6,478 nucleotides of DNA from Lachnospiraceae bacterium. Lineage in GTDB: Bacteria; Bacillota_A; Clostridia; Lachnospirales; Lachnospiraceae. The stretch spans positions 1-6,478 of the forward strand of contig JAGCAV010000130.1 in assembly GCA_017652545.1 (NCBI GenBank), written 5' to 3'. Below the pieces are notes generated by a model, which saw only the letters and a program-made list of their open reading frames with translations, had not been told where the DNA came from and did no database searches. The number at the start of each line of letters is the position of its first letter. The stretch's first letter is position 1. A program made the translations under genes and the position numbers. Shown piece after piece: positions 6,383-6,478 of the stretch.

Positions 6383-6478
6383 ATGATCCCACCCATCTAC
6401 AAAGCAAAAGAAGAGCGTTACGACAAAATGCAGTACCGCTTCGTCGGGAAAAGCGGCCTGAAATTTCCGGCTGTCTCA
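6383..6478 (+). CDS. Aldo/keto reductase (YghZ/MgrA-like), N-terminal part, truncated by window end
   Basis: The first 32 codons are visible and the frame stays open to the end of the window. The start ATG at 6383-6385 has AAAGGAG 7 nt upstream. The peptide contains ERYDKMQYRFVGKSGLKFPA (11-30), which closely resembles the N-terminus of the YghZ/MgrA group of aldo/keto reductases. Members are NADPH-dependent cytoplasmic enzymes of about 330 residues that reduce L-glyceraldehyde 3-phosphate, methylglyoxal or similar aldehydes. The catalytic Tyr, Lys and His lie beyond the window, so activity cannot be checked. It is divergent from lacI, has its own consensus promoter with an operator over the start point, and is plausibly induced together with the sugar operon. 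An aldehyde reductase would suit a pathway that ends in an aldolase. Confidence 0.8.
   Translation, partial: MIPPIYKAKEERYDKMQYRFVGKSGLKFPAVS

Noticed and set aside
6211..6396. Minus-strand 61-codon frame over the reductase start
   Set aside because: It covers the reductase promoter, leader and start codon on the opposite strand and has no support of its own.
1..6478. CRISPR array, tRNA or rRNA gene, insertion sequence, phage or toxin-antitoxin genes
   Set aside because: I saw no regularly spaced repeats, no tRNA-like cloverleaf, no transposase or integrase and no toxin-like small genes on reading both strands by eye.

Overview
The window is 6,478 bp of about 55% GC coding DNA with short, AT-richer intergenic gaps. 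Strong AGGAGG-type ribosome binding sites, a LacI/PurR-type regulator, a cre-like operator and an AGCS amino-acid symporter all point to a low-to-mid GC Firmicute, probably a gut-type anaerobic Clostridium relative (Lachnospiraceae-like). This is inference from style; nothing here fixes the species.

Layout. Bases 1-552 (+) hold the C-terminal part of a sodium:amino-acid (AGCS) symporter that enters from outside the window. Bases 540-6087 (-) hold five genes in one direction. In transcription order they are: a LacI-family repressor (6087-5002), an SMP-30/gluconolactonase-like beta-propeller (4858-3866), a zinc MDR dehydrogenase (3843-2782), an FGGY carbohydrate kinase (2777-1260) and a DeoC-type class I aldolase (1235-540). 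The four enzyme genes are separated by 22, 4 and 24 nt, so they almost certainly form one transcript. Its end runs 13 nt into the 3' end of the convergent symporter gene. Bases 6088-6382 are a divergent control region. Base 6383 to the window end (+) is the first 32 codons of an aldo/keto reductase of the YghZ/MgrA type.

How it may work. Lactonase, dehydrogenase, sugar kinase and Schiff-base aldolase make a plausible route: oxidise a polyol or aldose, open a lactone, phosphorylate, then cleave to C2/C3 pieces. The aldehyde-reducing aldo/keto reductase sits across a shared promoter region. There is no transporter or isomerase in the visible part. The kinase carries Met where D-xylulose kinases carry a substrate-contacting His, and the aldolase differs from standard DERA at a few conserved positions. 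The substrate is therefore probably not D-xylulose or plain deoxyribose, and I cannot name it.

Regulation is the clearest new observation. The reductase has a perfect consensus promoter (TTGACA-17-TATAAT). Its start point is covered by a perfect match to the LacI/CcpA consensus TGNAANCGNTTNCA. Related but weaker sites lie in the lacI leader and in the gap in front of the lactonase gene, which suggests one local regulon, catabolite control by CcpA, or both.
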